A stretch of DNA of 64,000 nucleotides from Paenibacillus sp. P25 (GTDB lineage: Bacteria > Bacillota > Bacilli > Paenibacillales > NBRC-103111), in NCBI GenBank assembly GCA_024704175.1, contig CP085629.1, positions 5,642,001 to 5,706,000 on the forward strand. Reading direction: 5' to 3'. A program made the translations under genes and the position numbers. Within the stretch, counting starts at the first letter, position 1; each line of letters opens with the position of its first letter. This document shows, one piece after another, positions 37,154 through 48,670 of this stretch. The notes under the pieces are model-generated. The model saw only the letters and a list, made by a program, of their open reading frames with translations. It was not told the origin of the DNA and did no database searches.

Positions 37154-37530
37154 AGAAGGATACGAAACGGGGTTGCATCGGGCACCTGCGCGGTTATTTT
37201 GGCAGCGGCGGCGAGACGTTCTGGTCAACCTGGTTCGATCATGCTCCAGCGCTTAAAACGCCGGCTTTCCGGGCGGAACTGGATGCGGTTGTGCGGGCAT
37301 TGACCGAGCAGGGATGGCTTCAAAGCCGCGACCGAATGCATCAACTTTGCCTGTCGCATCCGGAGGCCCGATTATCGGGGGCGTGGTATTCCGGCGTATA
37401 CGGCTTTTGTTTTCAAACCGCACGCCATCGGTACTACCTGCGTTGTTTCCCGCATGCGGGAGACTACAATTTCTATCTGTACTGCTACGTCCGGCCGGAG
37501 CGTTTGTCGGAACGATCGCCGGAGCGATAA
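37090..37530 (+). CDS. Conserved conjugative-element protein
   Basis: A 146-residue cytosolic protein (RBS GGGAGG before ATG 37090). SIEKDTKRGCIGHLRGYFG, a central helix and HAGDYNFYLYCYV at the end belong to a protein type I recognise from clostridial conjugative elements, where it lies near the large helicase gene as here. Its role is unknown. It overlaps the end of the giant secreted gene by about 60 bases. Confidence 0.65.
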   Translation: MLERLQTAASEDAAYFYSASIEKDTKRGCIGHLRGYFGSGGETFWSTWFDHAPALKTPAFRAELDAVVRALTEQGWLQSRDRMHQLCLSHPEARLSGAWYSGVYGFCFQTARHRYYLRCFPHAGDYNFYLYCYVRPERLSERSPER

Positions 37531-37551
37531 CGTCTGCCGAGGAGGAAGTTT

Positions 37552-37819
37552 ATGAATGATCTTACCCGGTATCAACTGCTGGCCAAAGCGAAGGTCCCTC
37601 CTGCAGCAAAACTATTGTACAGCTACCTGATGGACCACGCGGGCGGCCGGCATGGTCTGCGTCTTGTTGTCCGGCAAAAAGCTGGCTTTGGAGGTGGGTC
37701 TCTCTCCGTCCGCTGTCCGCCGAAATCTGCATCGCCTGTAACTTATTGGACTCATTCGGATTACGGCTCGTTATTCCGAGGAAGGCGTTCGCCTGACCAA
37801 TCAAATAACGTTTCTGTAA
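37552..37819 (+). pseudogene. Winged-helix/HTH protein with a frameshift and an in-frame stop
   Basis: MNDLTRYQLLAKAKVPPAAKLLYSYLMDHAGG is a HTH-type helix set. The frame shifts near 37655 and continues as VLLSGKKLALEVGLSPSAVRRNLHRL, a recognition helix. A TAA (37739-37741) then interrupts, and the same frame goes on as LIGLIRITARYSEEGVRLTNQ to 37819. The repaired protein would be about 89 residues. It probably was a transcription or replication control protein of the element. Confidence 0.65.
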
Positions 37820-37832
37820 GGGAGGTGCTCTC

Positions 37833-40800
37833 ATGACAGCCAAGTTGCAACGCATCGTCGAACTGGTCGCCAGCACGGCTCACACGGTGACGAATCAACC
37901 TGAGCGGTGGGCGGATTTTTTGCGGACGGCGGCCTGGAACTATAAATATCCGTTCCAGGATCAACTGTTGATCTACGCACAACGTCCTGACGCGACGGCC
38001 TGCGCGCCGATTGACGTCTGGAACAAGCGGCTGGATCGCTGGGTGAAGCGCGGCGCAAAAGGGATTGCCCTGATCGAAGACCGAGGCAACCACCTGGGTC
38101 TGCGCCATGTGTTTGACGTATCGGATACCCAGAGCAGACGCCAGCCGCAAGTGTCGCTTTGGCGGTTGCAGGACAGCGATACGGCTCATGTGATCGAAAC
38201 GCTGGAAAATGCGTTCGGCGCGCCGGATGAGATTGAACCACGTGCGGATCTGCCTGCTGCGTTGCTCGGTCGCTGCGCGGAATGCGGTGGATGACAACAG
38301 CGCCGATTATGTGGCGGAGTTGATGAAAGAGCGGGAGCACAGTTTGCTGGAAGACCTGGACATACCACATGTGGAATTACTGTTCAAGCAAATGGCCGAA
38401 ACGGCCGTCGCTTACATGGCGATGACCCGTTGCGGACTCGATCCCGCACATTACATCAGCATCGAGGATTTGTCCGGCATCGGGTATTTCAACACGCTTC
38501 CTGTGCTGTCCCACTTGGGCGCAGCGATCAGCGATGTGTCCGAGATGATGCTGCGGGAAGTGGAATCGACCGTCCGAGCGCTGCGCCGGGAGGCGCAACG
38601 TGCTAATGATGGTCAATCGTTCCATACCCTTGCAAGACCCGATTCCTTGCCGCACAATGAAGCTACCCTGCAAGAAAGGAAGGATGAACATGGAACTGAC
38701 GTACACGCCGCAAGGGGATTATCTGCTGCCCAACCTGACGCTGAGCGAAGCGGAGACGACCATCGGGAAGTACGGGATGATGCGCAAGACGTTTCTGAAA
38801 ACCGAGCGGAAGGGCATGTACGCCCACCTGATGTTGTCGGAGCAGTTGAACCGGCATCTGGCAGACATCGACCGGACGGCGCGGGAGCAGATCGACCGGA
38901 CGATAAAGGAACTGCTCGCGTCTCACCCGGCCCCGGACAAGGCGAGCGATCCGCTGGGCTGGACGGGACACATGAACAACCTGAAGCAGCAGGCGGAGGA
39001 ACTGATTCTCGCGGAACTGATTTATCATTAAAATGGTACGACCGGGAAACGGAGGACCGAAGTATTCCGTTTTTTCACGACCATGCCATCATCAATGACA
39101 TGCTCCGAGCCGCGCCGCCGCGGGAGAGCAAGTCGGACATTGCAGCATTTTTCCTTGCTCACGAGGATGAGCGCGAGCGCATGTTGTATGTGCGCGGTTT
39201 GTTTCCGGCAGGCATCACCGAACTGACGCTTGATGAAGGCGTGCAGGCCGGGTTTGAACCGTATCGCAACGTTTTGCATCTATGGACGGGAACGGCGGAG
39301 GAACGCACGGCGCAAAGCTTTTACGATTGGGGCGTCATCGCCGGGCATATCGCCAGCATGATGCTGTTGAACGAATTTGACTTGTCGCGAAAGTTGGAAC
39401 CCTCCATCGAGCAACAGACGCTGTGGATGGAACAAGCGGAGGACGCAAAAGCCTCCGCTTTTTTCATGCCGCAAGCGGTCATTGACGCCATTTTGCAAAA
39501 CGGCGGCGGTTTTGAGAACGGCAAGTATCGCATTGCGCTGCATTTCCAGCAGTCGCTGTCCGCACAGGAGAACGCCGATTTCCTGAAACGGGAATACGGG
39601 ACCGGCGGGCGTCTCCCCGCGCTGATCGGCACGGATATTCACATGAATTATGACAGCAAAGGCATCACGCTGACCCGCGGCTCCATCATGAACCCGGATA
39701 CTCAAGTCATCTTGCCGTGGATGAAGGTGCAGAAACGTATCGGCGAACTGCTGGCGGCGGGTCGTTACTTGAACCGGCAGGAAGCCGAGCGATTGCCTGC
39801 CTTTGCGGAAGAACAGGAGGAAAAGCTGCGGCTGCAAGCGGCGGAATTGGCCAGGCCCGATGCGCCGCGACCGGATGCATCTTCGGGGCTTTCCCGACCA
39901 GACGCACAAGCGGAATCGGAACACACGCCGGTGAATCGGGAACGGGCACGATACGGTTATGACGCGGGCAGCACGGTCTGGATCGGCGCGGACGAATATG
40001 AAGTTGTGCAGCTGGAGCAACGAACAGTGACGCTGCAAGACCGTCAGTTCCCGCTGTTCATCAAAGAGGTGAACCGCCGGGATTTTGAGCGAATGCTGTG
40101 CGAAAACCCGCTGAACGATCATCTGATTACCGGAGAGCAGGAGTTGGAACGGTCTGACGAAGCGGCAGGGGAAACAGCGGAAGATGCGGTTTTACCGGAA
40201 GAGCTGGTGACGGAGGGGCGAGAGCCCATATCGCAGCCAGACGCTTCCCTTTCCCCTGATCGTGTGGCCGGCCGCGCCGCGCCAGTCCGCCCGTCTATCC
40301 CGGCTGTCAACTACCGGATTACGGATGATGAACTGGGGCATGGCGGCGCAAAAACGAAGTTCAAATGGAACATGGAAGCGATTCGGTCGCTGAACAAGCT
40401 GGAGCAGGAGCAGCGGCAAGCGACAGCGGACGAGCAGGCGGTACTGGCTCGATATGTCGGATGGGGCGGCATTCCGCAGGCGTTTGACGAAGCGAACACG
40501 CAGTGGGCGACTGAATATGCGGAACTGAAAAATGTGCTGAAGCCGGATGAATATGCGTCCGCTCGCGCGTCAACGTTGAATGCCCATTATACGTCTGTGA
40601 CCGTCATCAAGGCGATGTACGACTGTCTGGAAACGATGGGCTTTCGCAGCGGCAATATTTTGGAGCCGTCCTGCGGCATCGGCAATTTCTTCGGACTTGT
40701 GCCGGAGTCGTTCCAAGGCTCGCGGCTGTTTGGCGTGGAACTGGACAGCATTACCGGCCGTATTGCCAGGCGCCTATACCCGCAGGCGTCGATTACGGTC

Positions 40801-43800
40801 AGCGGCTACGAACAGACGAATTTGCCGGACAGCTTCTTCGATCTCGCCATCGGGAACGTGCCGTTCGGCGGTTATGGCGTGGCGGATAAACGTTACGACA
40901 AACACAAGTTTCTCATCCATGATTACTTTTTCGCCAAGACACTGGACAAAGTGCGTCCGGGCGGCATCATTGCTTTTATTACGTCCAAAGGCACGATGGA
41001 CAAGCAGAACCCGGCGGTTCGCAAATATATTGCGGAGCGCGCCGAACTGCTCGGAGCCGTGCGTCTGCCGAGCAATGCGTTTCTGGCCAATGCCGGAACC
41101 GAAGTGACCGCCGACATTTTATTTCTGCAAAAACGGGATCGCATGGTCGCCGTCAGCGAGCAAACCGAAGCATGGCTTTCACTGGCCGAGACAGCGGACG
41201 GTGTGCCGGTGAATAGCTACTTTGCCGCCCATCCTGACATGGTGCTTGGCACAATGGCCTTTGACGATCGAATGTACGGCAACCGGCAGGAAACGACCTG
41301 CAAGCCGTACGCGGACGCCAACCTGGATGAACTGCTGCGCGAAGCATTGTCGAACATCCATGCCGAATGGGTGGAGCTGGAACGGGAAGACCAGCCGGAG
41401 GAAGAAGAACCTTCCCTCCCTGCTGACCCGTCTGTCCGCAATTTCAGCTTTGCGCTGGTGGACGGTCACATCTACTTCCGGGAAAACAGCCGGATGCGGC
41501 GCGTGGACACCTCGGCGACGGCGGCAGGCCGCATCAAAGGGATGATTCAGCTGCGGGACACCGTACGCGAACTGATCGAGTACCAAACCGAAGACTATAG
41601 CGATGAGATGATAGAGCAGCAACAGCGAAAGCTGAATGCGCAGTATGACCGGTTTACGGCGCAATACGGCCTGATCAACAGCCGCGCCAACAGCCTTGCC
41701 TTTTCGGATGACAGTTCTTACTTTCTTCTTTGCTCGCTGGAAATCATGGATGAGGAAGGACGGTCGCTGCGCAAGGCGGATATGTTCACCAAGCGCACGA
41801 TCCGGCGGCGCATCCATGTGGAGCAGGTGGATACCGCTTCGGAGGCGCTTGCCGTTTCCATCGGCGCAAAAGCCCGTGTCGACCTGCCGTATATGGCGCA
41901 GTTAACCGGCAGGACGGAAGAGCAACTGATAAAAGAGCTGCGCGGCCTCATCTTTCCCAATCCCGAAAATCTGGACGAGGAAGGTAAGCCGATCTACGAA
42001 ACCGCGGATGCGTACTTGTCCGGCAATGTGCGGGAGAAGCTGCGTGTGGCCAGACAGTTTGCGGCCTATGAGGCTGAACGTTACGGCGAAAACGTCAAAG
42101 CGCTTGAAGCGGTTCAGCCGAAAGACCTGGACGCCTCCGAAATCGATGTCCGCTTGGGCGCAACCTGGTCGCCGCCGGAAGACATTCGGCAATTTCTGTT
42201 TGAGCTGGTGGACACGCCGCCGATGTACCAGACCTACATCAACGTGATGTATTCCGAATATACGGTCGCCTGGAACGTCAAAGGCAAAAGCGATGACCGC
42301 AGCAACAATATCAAGGCGAACGTCACGTACGACACAAACCGCGTCAATGCGTACAAAATTCTCGAAGATACGCTGAATTTGCGGGACGTGCGCGTATTTG
42401 ACACCGTGTATGAGGATGGCGTGGAAAAACGTGTGCTGAACAAGCAGGAAACGGCCATCGCCCAGCAAAAGCAGGAGATGATGAAAGAAGCGTTCCGCGA
42501 CTGGATATGGAAAGACCCGCGGCGGCGCGAACGGCTGACAAGGCTGTACAATGACCGGTTCAATGCCATCCGTCCTCGCGAATACGACGGCAGTCATATC
42601 CGATTCACCGGGATGAACCCGGAAATCCGGCTGCGCCAGCACCAGGTCAATGCGGTTGCCCGGGCGCTGTACGGCGGCAACTCCCTTTTCGCTCATTGTG
42701 TCGGCGCAGGAAAAACGTTCGCGATGACCGCCGCAGCGATGGAGAGCAAGCATTTGGGACTGTGCAACAAGAGTATGCTGGTCGTTCCGAACCATCTGAC
42801 CGAACAGTGGGCGGCGGAGTTTTTGCAGCTATATCCGTCGGCGAATATTCTGGTGGCGACCAAAAAGGACTTTGAAACGAAAAACCGCAAAACGTTTTGC
42901 GCGCGGATCGCTACCGGCGATTATGATGCGATTATCATCGGCCATTCGCAGTTTGAAAAAATTCCGATCTCTACGGAGCGCCAACGGCAAGCAACTGTAC
43001 GAGCAGATTTCGGAAATTACAAGCGGCATCCGGGAACTCAAGGAAGCCAGAGGCGAACGCTATGCGATCAAGCAGCTTGAAAAAACGAAAAAGACGCTGC
43101 AAATCAAGCTGGAGAAGCTGAACGATACCAGCCGCAAGGATGATGTCGTGACCTTCGAGGAACTGGGCGTAGACCGGCTATTCGTGGACGAGGCCGATTC
43201 GTACAAAAACCTGTTTCTTTATACGAAAATGCGCAATGTGGCCGGACTGTCGCAAACCGAAGCGCAGAAGTCGTCGGACATGTTTGCCAAATGCCGCTAT
43301 CTGGACGAGCTGACCGGGGGCCGGGGCATTATTTTCGCGACCGGAACGCCGATCTCCAATTCCATTACCGAGATGTATACGATGCAGCGCTACTTGCAAT
43401 ACGAGCGGCTCAAGAGGCAGGGAATGCAACATTTTGACGCTTGGGCTTCGACATTTGGCGAAACTGTCACCGCGATAGAGCTAGCGCCGGAAGGAACGGG
43501 CTATCGGGCGAAAACCCGGTTTGCCCGTTTTTACAATTTGCCGGAACTGATGAATATGTTCAAAGAAGTGGCCGACATCCAGACGGCGGACATGCTCCAA
43601 CTCCCCGTGCCGAAGGCGCATTATCATAATGTTGCGGTGCCGCCAAGCGACTTTCAGCGCGACATGGTCGCGGATCTTGCCCGCCGCGCCGAGCGGGTGC
43701 GGGCGAAGGAAGTGGAGCCGCACGAGGACAATATGCTGACGATCACCAATGACGGACGCAAACTCGCGCTCGATCAACGGCTGGCGAATCCCCTGCTTCC

Positions 43801-45111
43801 CGACGACGAAGGCAGCAAAGTCAGCGCCTGCGCGGACAATGTCTTCCGGTATTGGGCGGAACATCAGGAGCAGCGGTTGACCCAGTTGGTGTTTTGCGAT
43901 TTGTCCATTCCGAAACAGGATGGTGCCTTCAATGTGTACGACGAGTCGCGGCGCAAGCTGATGGAGAAAGGTGTCCCGGCTGACGAAATCGCCTTTATTC
44001 ACGACGCTAATACCGAGATCAAGAAAAAGGAATTGTTCGCCAAAGTACGCAGCGGACAGGTTCGGATACTGCTTGGATCGACATTCAAAATGGGCGCGGG
44101 AACGAATGTACAAACGAAGCTGATTGCCCTTCACGACCTCGACTGCCCTTGGCGTCCGCGCGACCTGGAGCAGCGCAGCGGGCGCATTATCCGGCAAGGC
44201 AATCAGAACAGCGAGGTGCATATTTTTCGCTATGTGACGGAGAACACGTTCGACGCGTATTTGTACCAGACACTCGAAAACAAGCAGCGCTTCATTTCGC
44301 AGATCATGACCAGCAAATCGCCTGTCCGTTCCGCCGAGGATATTGACGAGACGGCTCTCTCCTATGCCGAGGTGAAGGCGCTGGCGACCGGCAACCCGTA
44401 CATCAAAGAGAAAATGGACCTGGACATTCAGGTATCCAAATTGAAGCTGCTCAAAGCCAACCACTTGAGCCAGCGCTATGCGCTGGAGGACCGGTCGCTC
44501 AAAGTGCTGCCGCAGCAAATCAAGTCCACGGAGGAACGAATTGCCGGCTATGAACAGGACGTTGCTTTGTATACACGTTCTCTGGCATCCGAGGCGGATG
44601 GGGCAGATAAATTCCCCGGCATGACGGTCAAGGATTACACCTATTCGGAGAGGGCGGCGGCGGGCGCGGCTTTGCTCGACGCATGCAAGGGCATGACGTC
44701 GCCCGATCCGCAAGCGCGGGAAGCTATCTTGGCTTTTCCTTGTGGCTGTCCTTTGACAGCTTCCATAAGGAGTACAAGGTCACGCTGCGCGGCGCCCTGG
44801 GTCATACGGTGACGCTCGGAGCGGATGCAGGCGGCAACATAAGCCGCATCAACAATGCCTTGTCCGACTTGCCTGCGAAGCTGGAACATGCCCGTGAACA
44901 GCTTGCTACTTTGCGGCAGCAAATGGAAACGGCGAAAGAACAAATCGCGGCTCCATTTGAGAAGGAGCAGGAGCTTCAAACGAAAGCGGCGCGGCTTGCG
45001 GAACTGAATGCCCTGCTGAATATGGACAAACGGGAGAACGAAGCCGTGGATAGCATGCCGGACGAAGAACCGGAAGCGCCGGAACGGCGGGTGGTAGGCC
45101 GCGAGCGATAA
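37833..45111 (+). pseudogene. Giant N6-adenine methylase/SNF2-type helicase of conjugative elements, three frameshifts
   Basis: A protein of about 2400 residues. The N-terminal DNA-binding part resembles LtrC-like proteins (FLRTAAWNYKYPFQDQLLIYAQ). A methylase domain follows with LEPSCGIGNFFGLVP and the motif GNVPFG (normally NPPF/NPPY). Next come a helicase with AHCVGAGKTFAMTAA (Walker A), VDEADSY (DExx box) and HDLDCPWRPRDLEQRSGR (motif VI). Frame breaks lie near 38265, 42978 and 44715. Such proteins are frequent in clostridial conjugative elements and may protect or process transferred DNA. The tnpV gene lies inside it in another frame. Confidence 0.85.
38690..39031 (+). CDS. tnpV: TnpV-like protein encoded inside the helicase gene in another frame
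   Basis: A 113-residue protein starting at ATG 38690, with AAGGAAGG 6 bases upstream. The sequence follows the TnpV family: YTPQGDYLLPNL, IGKYGMMRKTFLK, MLSEQLNRHLADID, WTGHMNNLKQQAEELILAEL and the final IYH. It lies wholly inside the 37833-45111 gene, which stays open here in frame 1 and reads an Arg/Asp/Gly-rich linker (VRDDAQDVSENRAEGHVRPP and on). The role of TnpV is unknown; it occurs with many Firmicutes transposons. Confidence 0.8.
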   Translation: MELTYTPQGDYLLPNLTLSEAETTIGKYGMMRKTFLKTERKGMYAHLMLSEQLNRHLADIDRTAREQIDRTIKELLASHPAPDKASDPLGWTGHMNNLKQQAEELILAELIYH

Positions 45112-45267
45112 CGGTCTGGTATCGCGCTTTACATCCAAGGCCATGCCGATGTTTCGCATATTTGCGCACAATTGGCGTGTTGTAACATGCCGATGTCCCG
45201 GCGAAGTATTTCATCTTCCAGGACGAAAATGATATACTAAAAAGGAAAGGAATGGGGTGGTTTTCCG

Positions 45268-46095
45268 ATGCATGACTTGCTTGATCCCCGCGTGGATATT
45301 GTTTTCAAACGCATTTTTGGCAGCGAACATAATCGGGATGTGCTGCTCGCTTTTTTGAACAGCACATTTCGCGAGGCGGGCGAGACGCCGCTGACGGAGA
45401 TTGTCCTGCTGAACCCGTATACGGAGGCGGACGGCCCCGACGATAAGCAGTCGATCATGGACATAAAGGCCAAAACGGCAAAGGGCGAACTGCTGAATAT
45501 TGAGATGCAGCTATTTAATCCGTATCATATGGAGAAAAGGACCCTGTTCTATTGGGCCGAGATGTACTATCATCAGATTCCGAAGGGCAGCAACTACAAT
45601 GCGTTAAAAAAATGCGTGACGATCAACATTTTGAATTATTCCTGTCTACCCAATGATCGTTACCACAGCGTGTTTCACTTGCGGGAAGATCATACCGGGA
45701 TAGCGCTTCTGGATGATATCGAGATTCATGTGATGGAGCTGACGAAGCTGGATCAGCATTCGATTCCGCTTGACCGGGGTGGATTAGTCAATTGGTTGTT
45801 GTTTTTGAAAGGCGTAGACAGATCGAATTGGGAGGTGCTCACGATGAAAGAACCAATGCTGAAAAAAGCGATGGACACGCTGGAATTTTTAAGTCAGGAT
45901 GCCGCGGCGCGTATGGCTTACGACGCCCGGATGAAGGCGCTCAGCGACGAAAAGTCGCGTATTGAAGGAGCCAGAGCAGAGGCAAAAGCAGAGACCGCGG
46001 CTAGGCTTCTTGCCATGGGAATCGATATGCAAACCATTGCTAAAGCAACAGGACTGTCGGTTGAGGAGATTAAAGCATTAACTCCTCTTCAATAG
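45268..46095 (+). CDS. Rpn-family recombination-promoting nuclease (PD-(D/E)XK)
   Basis: A 275-residue protein of the Rpn/PDDEXK transposase-like family: the start LLDPRVDIVFKRIFGSEHN, then IMDIKAKTAKGELLNIEMQ, which holds the D...ExQ catalytic core, and FYWAEMYYHQI. The last 60 residues are a helical tail (KKAMDTLEFLSQDAAARM, later ATGLSVEEIKALTPLQ). Rpn proteins nick DNA and promote RecA-independent recombination. It starts 156 bases after the helicase gene. A TATACT element near 45232 may be its -10 region. Confidence 0.85.
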   Translation: MHDLLDPRVDIVFKRIFGSEHNRDVLLAFLNSTFREAGETPLTEIVLLNPYTEADGPDDKQSIMDIKAKTAKGELLNIEMQLFNPYHMEKRTLFYWAEMYYHQIPKGSNYNALKKCVTINILNYSCLPNDRYHSVFHLREDHTGIALLDDIEIHVMELTKLDQHSIPLDRGGLVNWLLFLKGVDRSNWEVLTMKEPMLKKAMDTLEFLSQDAAARMAYDARMKALSDEKSRIEGARAEAKAETAARLLAMGIDMQTIAKATGLSVEEIKALTPLQ

Positions 46096-46120
46096 TTCAG
46101 AAAATTAAAAGGTGCTTGCG

Positions 46121-46252
46121 ATGAATGAACAGAAGCTGAAAAAAGCGATAGACACGCTGGAATTTTTAAGGCAGGATGCCGCAGCGAAGATGGCTCATAT
46201 CGAACATGTATATGGCGACCACTCCCTTTGGAGTTGGCTCGCTTTTGCTTAA
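46121..46252 (+). pseudogene. Tandem partial duplicate of the Rpn C-terminal tail
   Basis: A 43-residue frame, MNEQKLKKAIDTLEFLRQDA..., nearly repeats bases from about 45834 of the Rpn gene (MKEPMLKKAMDTLEFLSQDA). The copies match from the AGGTGCT before the ATG to the codons for AAxMA, then diverge. It looks like a remnant of a second rpn gene or a slip duplication. Confidence 0.7.
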
Positions 46253-46332
46253 TTTCTAATCCCAATTAGTGGCGTATCTATGCCTTTCAGCTAAAAACCG
46301 GAACTAATGAACTACAGGCGGAGGGAACGAAG

Positions 46333-47034
46333 ATGAACGCTTTCTCGGATAAATTTGCATTGACCAGGCAACAGAGCGTGTTTCTGGCCAAAAAGAAATG
46401 GGATGAAAATATATATTGCGGCATGAAGATGGAGAACCGAAACATCACCTTCCCGCAGACGCAAACGATTTTGAACGGTGTGAACGTACCCGGTGTTACC
46501 TTGGACGACATTCAGGCCGTACTGAATATGCGGGATGCCTGGCGCTACCTAGTTACTACCATTGACGAGCCGACAACGCTGACATACATTTGCAAATTGA
46601 ACGAATATGTGGCGAGAAACGAAGCGTTGGAATGGGGCGTTTTGCGAACGGGAAGAATCGGCATTCCCGGAACGGATGATGTGCCCCCTCTCACCGTAAG
46701 CGGTGAAATCGAGCAGGAATTAGCAGTGCTTTTGTCTGCGGATATGACGAATACCGAGAGGGCAATTACCGCTTTTCTGTGGGGCGCGCGGCGGCAGATG
46801 TTTTGGGATGGCAACAAGCGGACTTCACTTTTACTGGCCAACAAGCCGCTATTGGAAAAGGGAAACGGTATGCTGACCATTACAGAGAAAAACATGGAGA
46901 AGTTTAACGAACTGTTGACAGCGTACGACAACACGAATGATATGCGCGCCATCAAGGTCTTCCTTTACGAGCATGCCATCGACGGCATCGAGTTTAAAGA
47001 AATGGAAAAAAGTGAACCGGACAGGGATCGGTAA
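46333..47034 (+). CDS. Fic-family protein with altered active-site histidine
   Basis: A 233-residue Fic-fold protein. The Fic loop reads RRQMFWDGNKRTSLLLANK; the usual catalytic His is Gln155, while the F-D-G-N-K-R core is intact. Fic proteins transfer AMP or similar groups to target proteins. With Gln the reaction may be lost or changed; some family branches have this loop. It has a good ribosome binding site (GGAGG) and its own terminator, but no obvious antitoxin gene beside it. Confidence 0.75.
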   Translation: MNAFSDKFALTRQQSVFLAKKKWDENIYCGMKMENRNITFPQTQTILNGVNVPGVTLDDIQAVLNMRDAWRYLVTTIDEPTTLTYICKLNEYVARNEALEWGVLRTGRIGIPGTDDVPPLTVSGEIEQELAVLLSADMTNTERAITAFLWGARRQMFWDGNKRTSLLLANKPLLEKGNGMLTITEKNMEKFNELLTAYDNTNDMRAIKVFLYEHAIDGIEFKEMEKSEPDRDR

Positions 47035-47054
47035 GTCATCGCAATATCGGTAGG

Positions 47055-47091
47055 AAAGCTTGCCTTGCTTCATCGTGAGACAGGCTTTTTT
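47055..47091 (+). terminator. Terminator after the Fic gene
   Basis: AAAGCTTG (47055-47062) pairs with CAGGCTTT (47081-47088, one wobble) followed by T. Confidence 0.65.
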
Positions 47092-47222
47092 GCTGTTTAG
47101 GAGATTTTTACAATGCGTAGTATTTCACAGGTCGAAGATAAGCCCACCTGTTAAGATTATAAATCTCATGACGAAATGGACTCCGGTTTTGGGGTCCTTT
47201 TCTCATTTCCGGAGGAATGAAC

Positions 47223-47507
47223 ATGTTGTATGCCATCCCAAGCGGCGGATGCTTTTGTCCGATTTTGCCGCCTTTTGGTTATGGAACCGGCTTGATCGAG
47301 GAGGGAGAAACAGTGCCATCGTTGGAGTTGATATCCAAAGAGAAAAACGGATTTGGCGACACGTATTATTACATCCGCGACTCAAACGGGGTGACCAGTC
47401 AAGTTCATGAAGGCGATTTAGACGCATTCATGAAAAAGAAAGGCGTTACGAAGTTGAAGGAAGGCAGAGCTTATACGTACCCCAAAAAGAGGGGTAAGGC
47501 ACGATGA
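47223..47507 (+). CDS. Small hypothetical protein
   Basis: A 94-residue protein from ATG 47223 (GGAGG 7 bases upstream). It starts with a hydrophobic, cysteine-containing stretch (YAIPSGGCFCPILPPFGYG) and ends in a lysine-rich tail. The middle (SLELISKEKNGFGDTYYYIRD) looks beta-rich. It is not recognised. It overlaps or abuts the next gene's leader. Confidence 0.55.
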   Translation: MLYAIPSGGCFCPILPPFGYGTGLIEEGETVPSLELISKEKNGFGDTYYYIRDSNGVTSQVHEGDLDAFMKKKGVTKLKEGRAYTYPKKRGKAR

Positions 47508-47557
47508 ACCATATACCCATCGGACGCTGCCTGGATTTCCAAAAGGAGTCTGCGGCA

Positions 47558-48506
47558 ATGAGCTATGTAAACAAGGAACAGATCGAACGTGCCAAAAGAC
47601 TGGACCTGCTCACATATCTGCATATGCACGAGCCGGCAGAACTGGTTCGATGCTCTCGCAATGTCTACACCACCCGGACACACGACAGCTTGAAAATTTC
47701 CAACGGCAAATGGTACTGGTGGTCAAGGGGATCGGCGGACGCTCGGCGCTGGACTATTTGATCAAAGTGCGGGGCATGTCTTTTCCCGATGCGGTGCTGC
47801 AAATTGAAGGCGTTCATCCAGGCGGCGCACCTGCATTTTCGCAATCTTTGCAACAACGCTCATCTCCAGCGCGGTTTGAGCTTCCCGAACCGAATCATAC
47901 ATCGCATCGCGTCATGGCCTATCTCAGCAAACGCGGTATCCATCGCACGTTGATCGACTACTGTCTCGAAACGGGGCGCTTGTATGAAAGCCGACGCTAT
48001 CACAACGCAGTATTCGTCGGATTTGACCAGGAAGGGACGCCGCGCTATGCGGCGATACGCGGTACGACAAGCACCCGTTATATGGGGAAGCCGTTGGCGG
48101 CGACAAGCGGTATTCGTTTTCCATTCCGGCCTCGAAAAACAGTACGGAACTGCATCTGTTTGAGAGCGCTATTGATCTCTTATCCTACTGTACACTGGAA
48201 CATCTCGCCGGCCGGGATTGGCGGCAGGCGCATAAGCTGTCGCTGGCCGGAATATACAGGCCCAGGACAAATGGGGAGGACTCTACTCCTCCGTCTGCCC
48301 TAACGCATTACTTGCAGTGCTTTCCCCAAGTAAATCGACTTGTTCTGCACCTGGATAATGATGAGCCGGGGCGATTGGCGGCGACCACGATACAGAGGCT
48401 CCTCTCCCCCACCCTTCTCATATCCGATGAGCCGCCTAAGTTCGGAAAGGATGTAAACAACGAATTGATGGAATTCCGACGAAGACGCGGTGAACCATCC
48501 CGATAG
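47558..48506 (+). pseudogene. DUF3991/TOPRIM-domain protein, two frameshifts
   Basis: Starts MSYVNKEQIERAKRLDLLTYL (ATG 47558, AAGGAG upstream) and resembles the DUF3991-TOPRIM proteins of conjugative elements. The frame breaks near 47735 (SRG to IGGRSALDYLIK) and near 48088 in GGGG (TRYMG to EAVGGDKRYSFSI). The TOPRIM residues are E in LHLFESAIDLLSY and DND in VLHLDNDEPGRLA. The protein probably acts as a primase or nucleotidyl transferase in single-strand DNA replication after transfer. The repaired length is about 316 residues. Confidence 0.75.
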
Positions 48507-48510
48507 CGGT

Positions 48511-48540
48511 AGACGCTGAACGGTTGGCGTCTTTTCTTTT
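48511..48540 (+). terminator. Terminator after the TOPRIM gene
   Basis: GACGC (48512-48516) pairs with GCGTC (48527-48531), followed by TTTTCTTTT. Confidence 0.6.
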
Positions 48541-48606
48541 GGGTTACGGAAAATTTTCGCAGCATGTGGATAAGATGTGAATAGATTGGGGATAAGCGCA
48601 AACGCA

Positions 48607-48635
48607 TTGATTGTATAGCATGTAATAGGTATAAT
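48607..48635 (+). promoter_or_regulatory. Sigma-A promoter of the toxin-antitoxin pair
   Basis: TTGATT (48607-48612) and TATAAT (48630-48635) are separated by 17 bases, 36 bases before the antitoxin start. AT-rich sequence around the -10 suits autoregulation by the antitoxin. Confidence 0.75.
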
Positions 48636-48670
48636 AAAATCAATATACAGCTATGCAAGGAGTGACCAAG

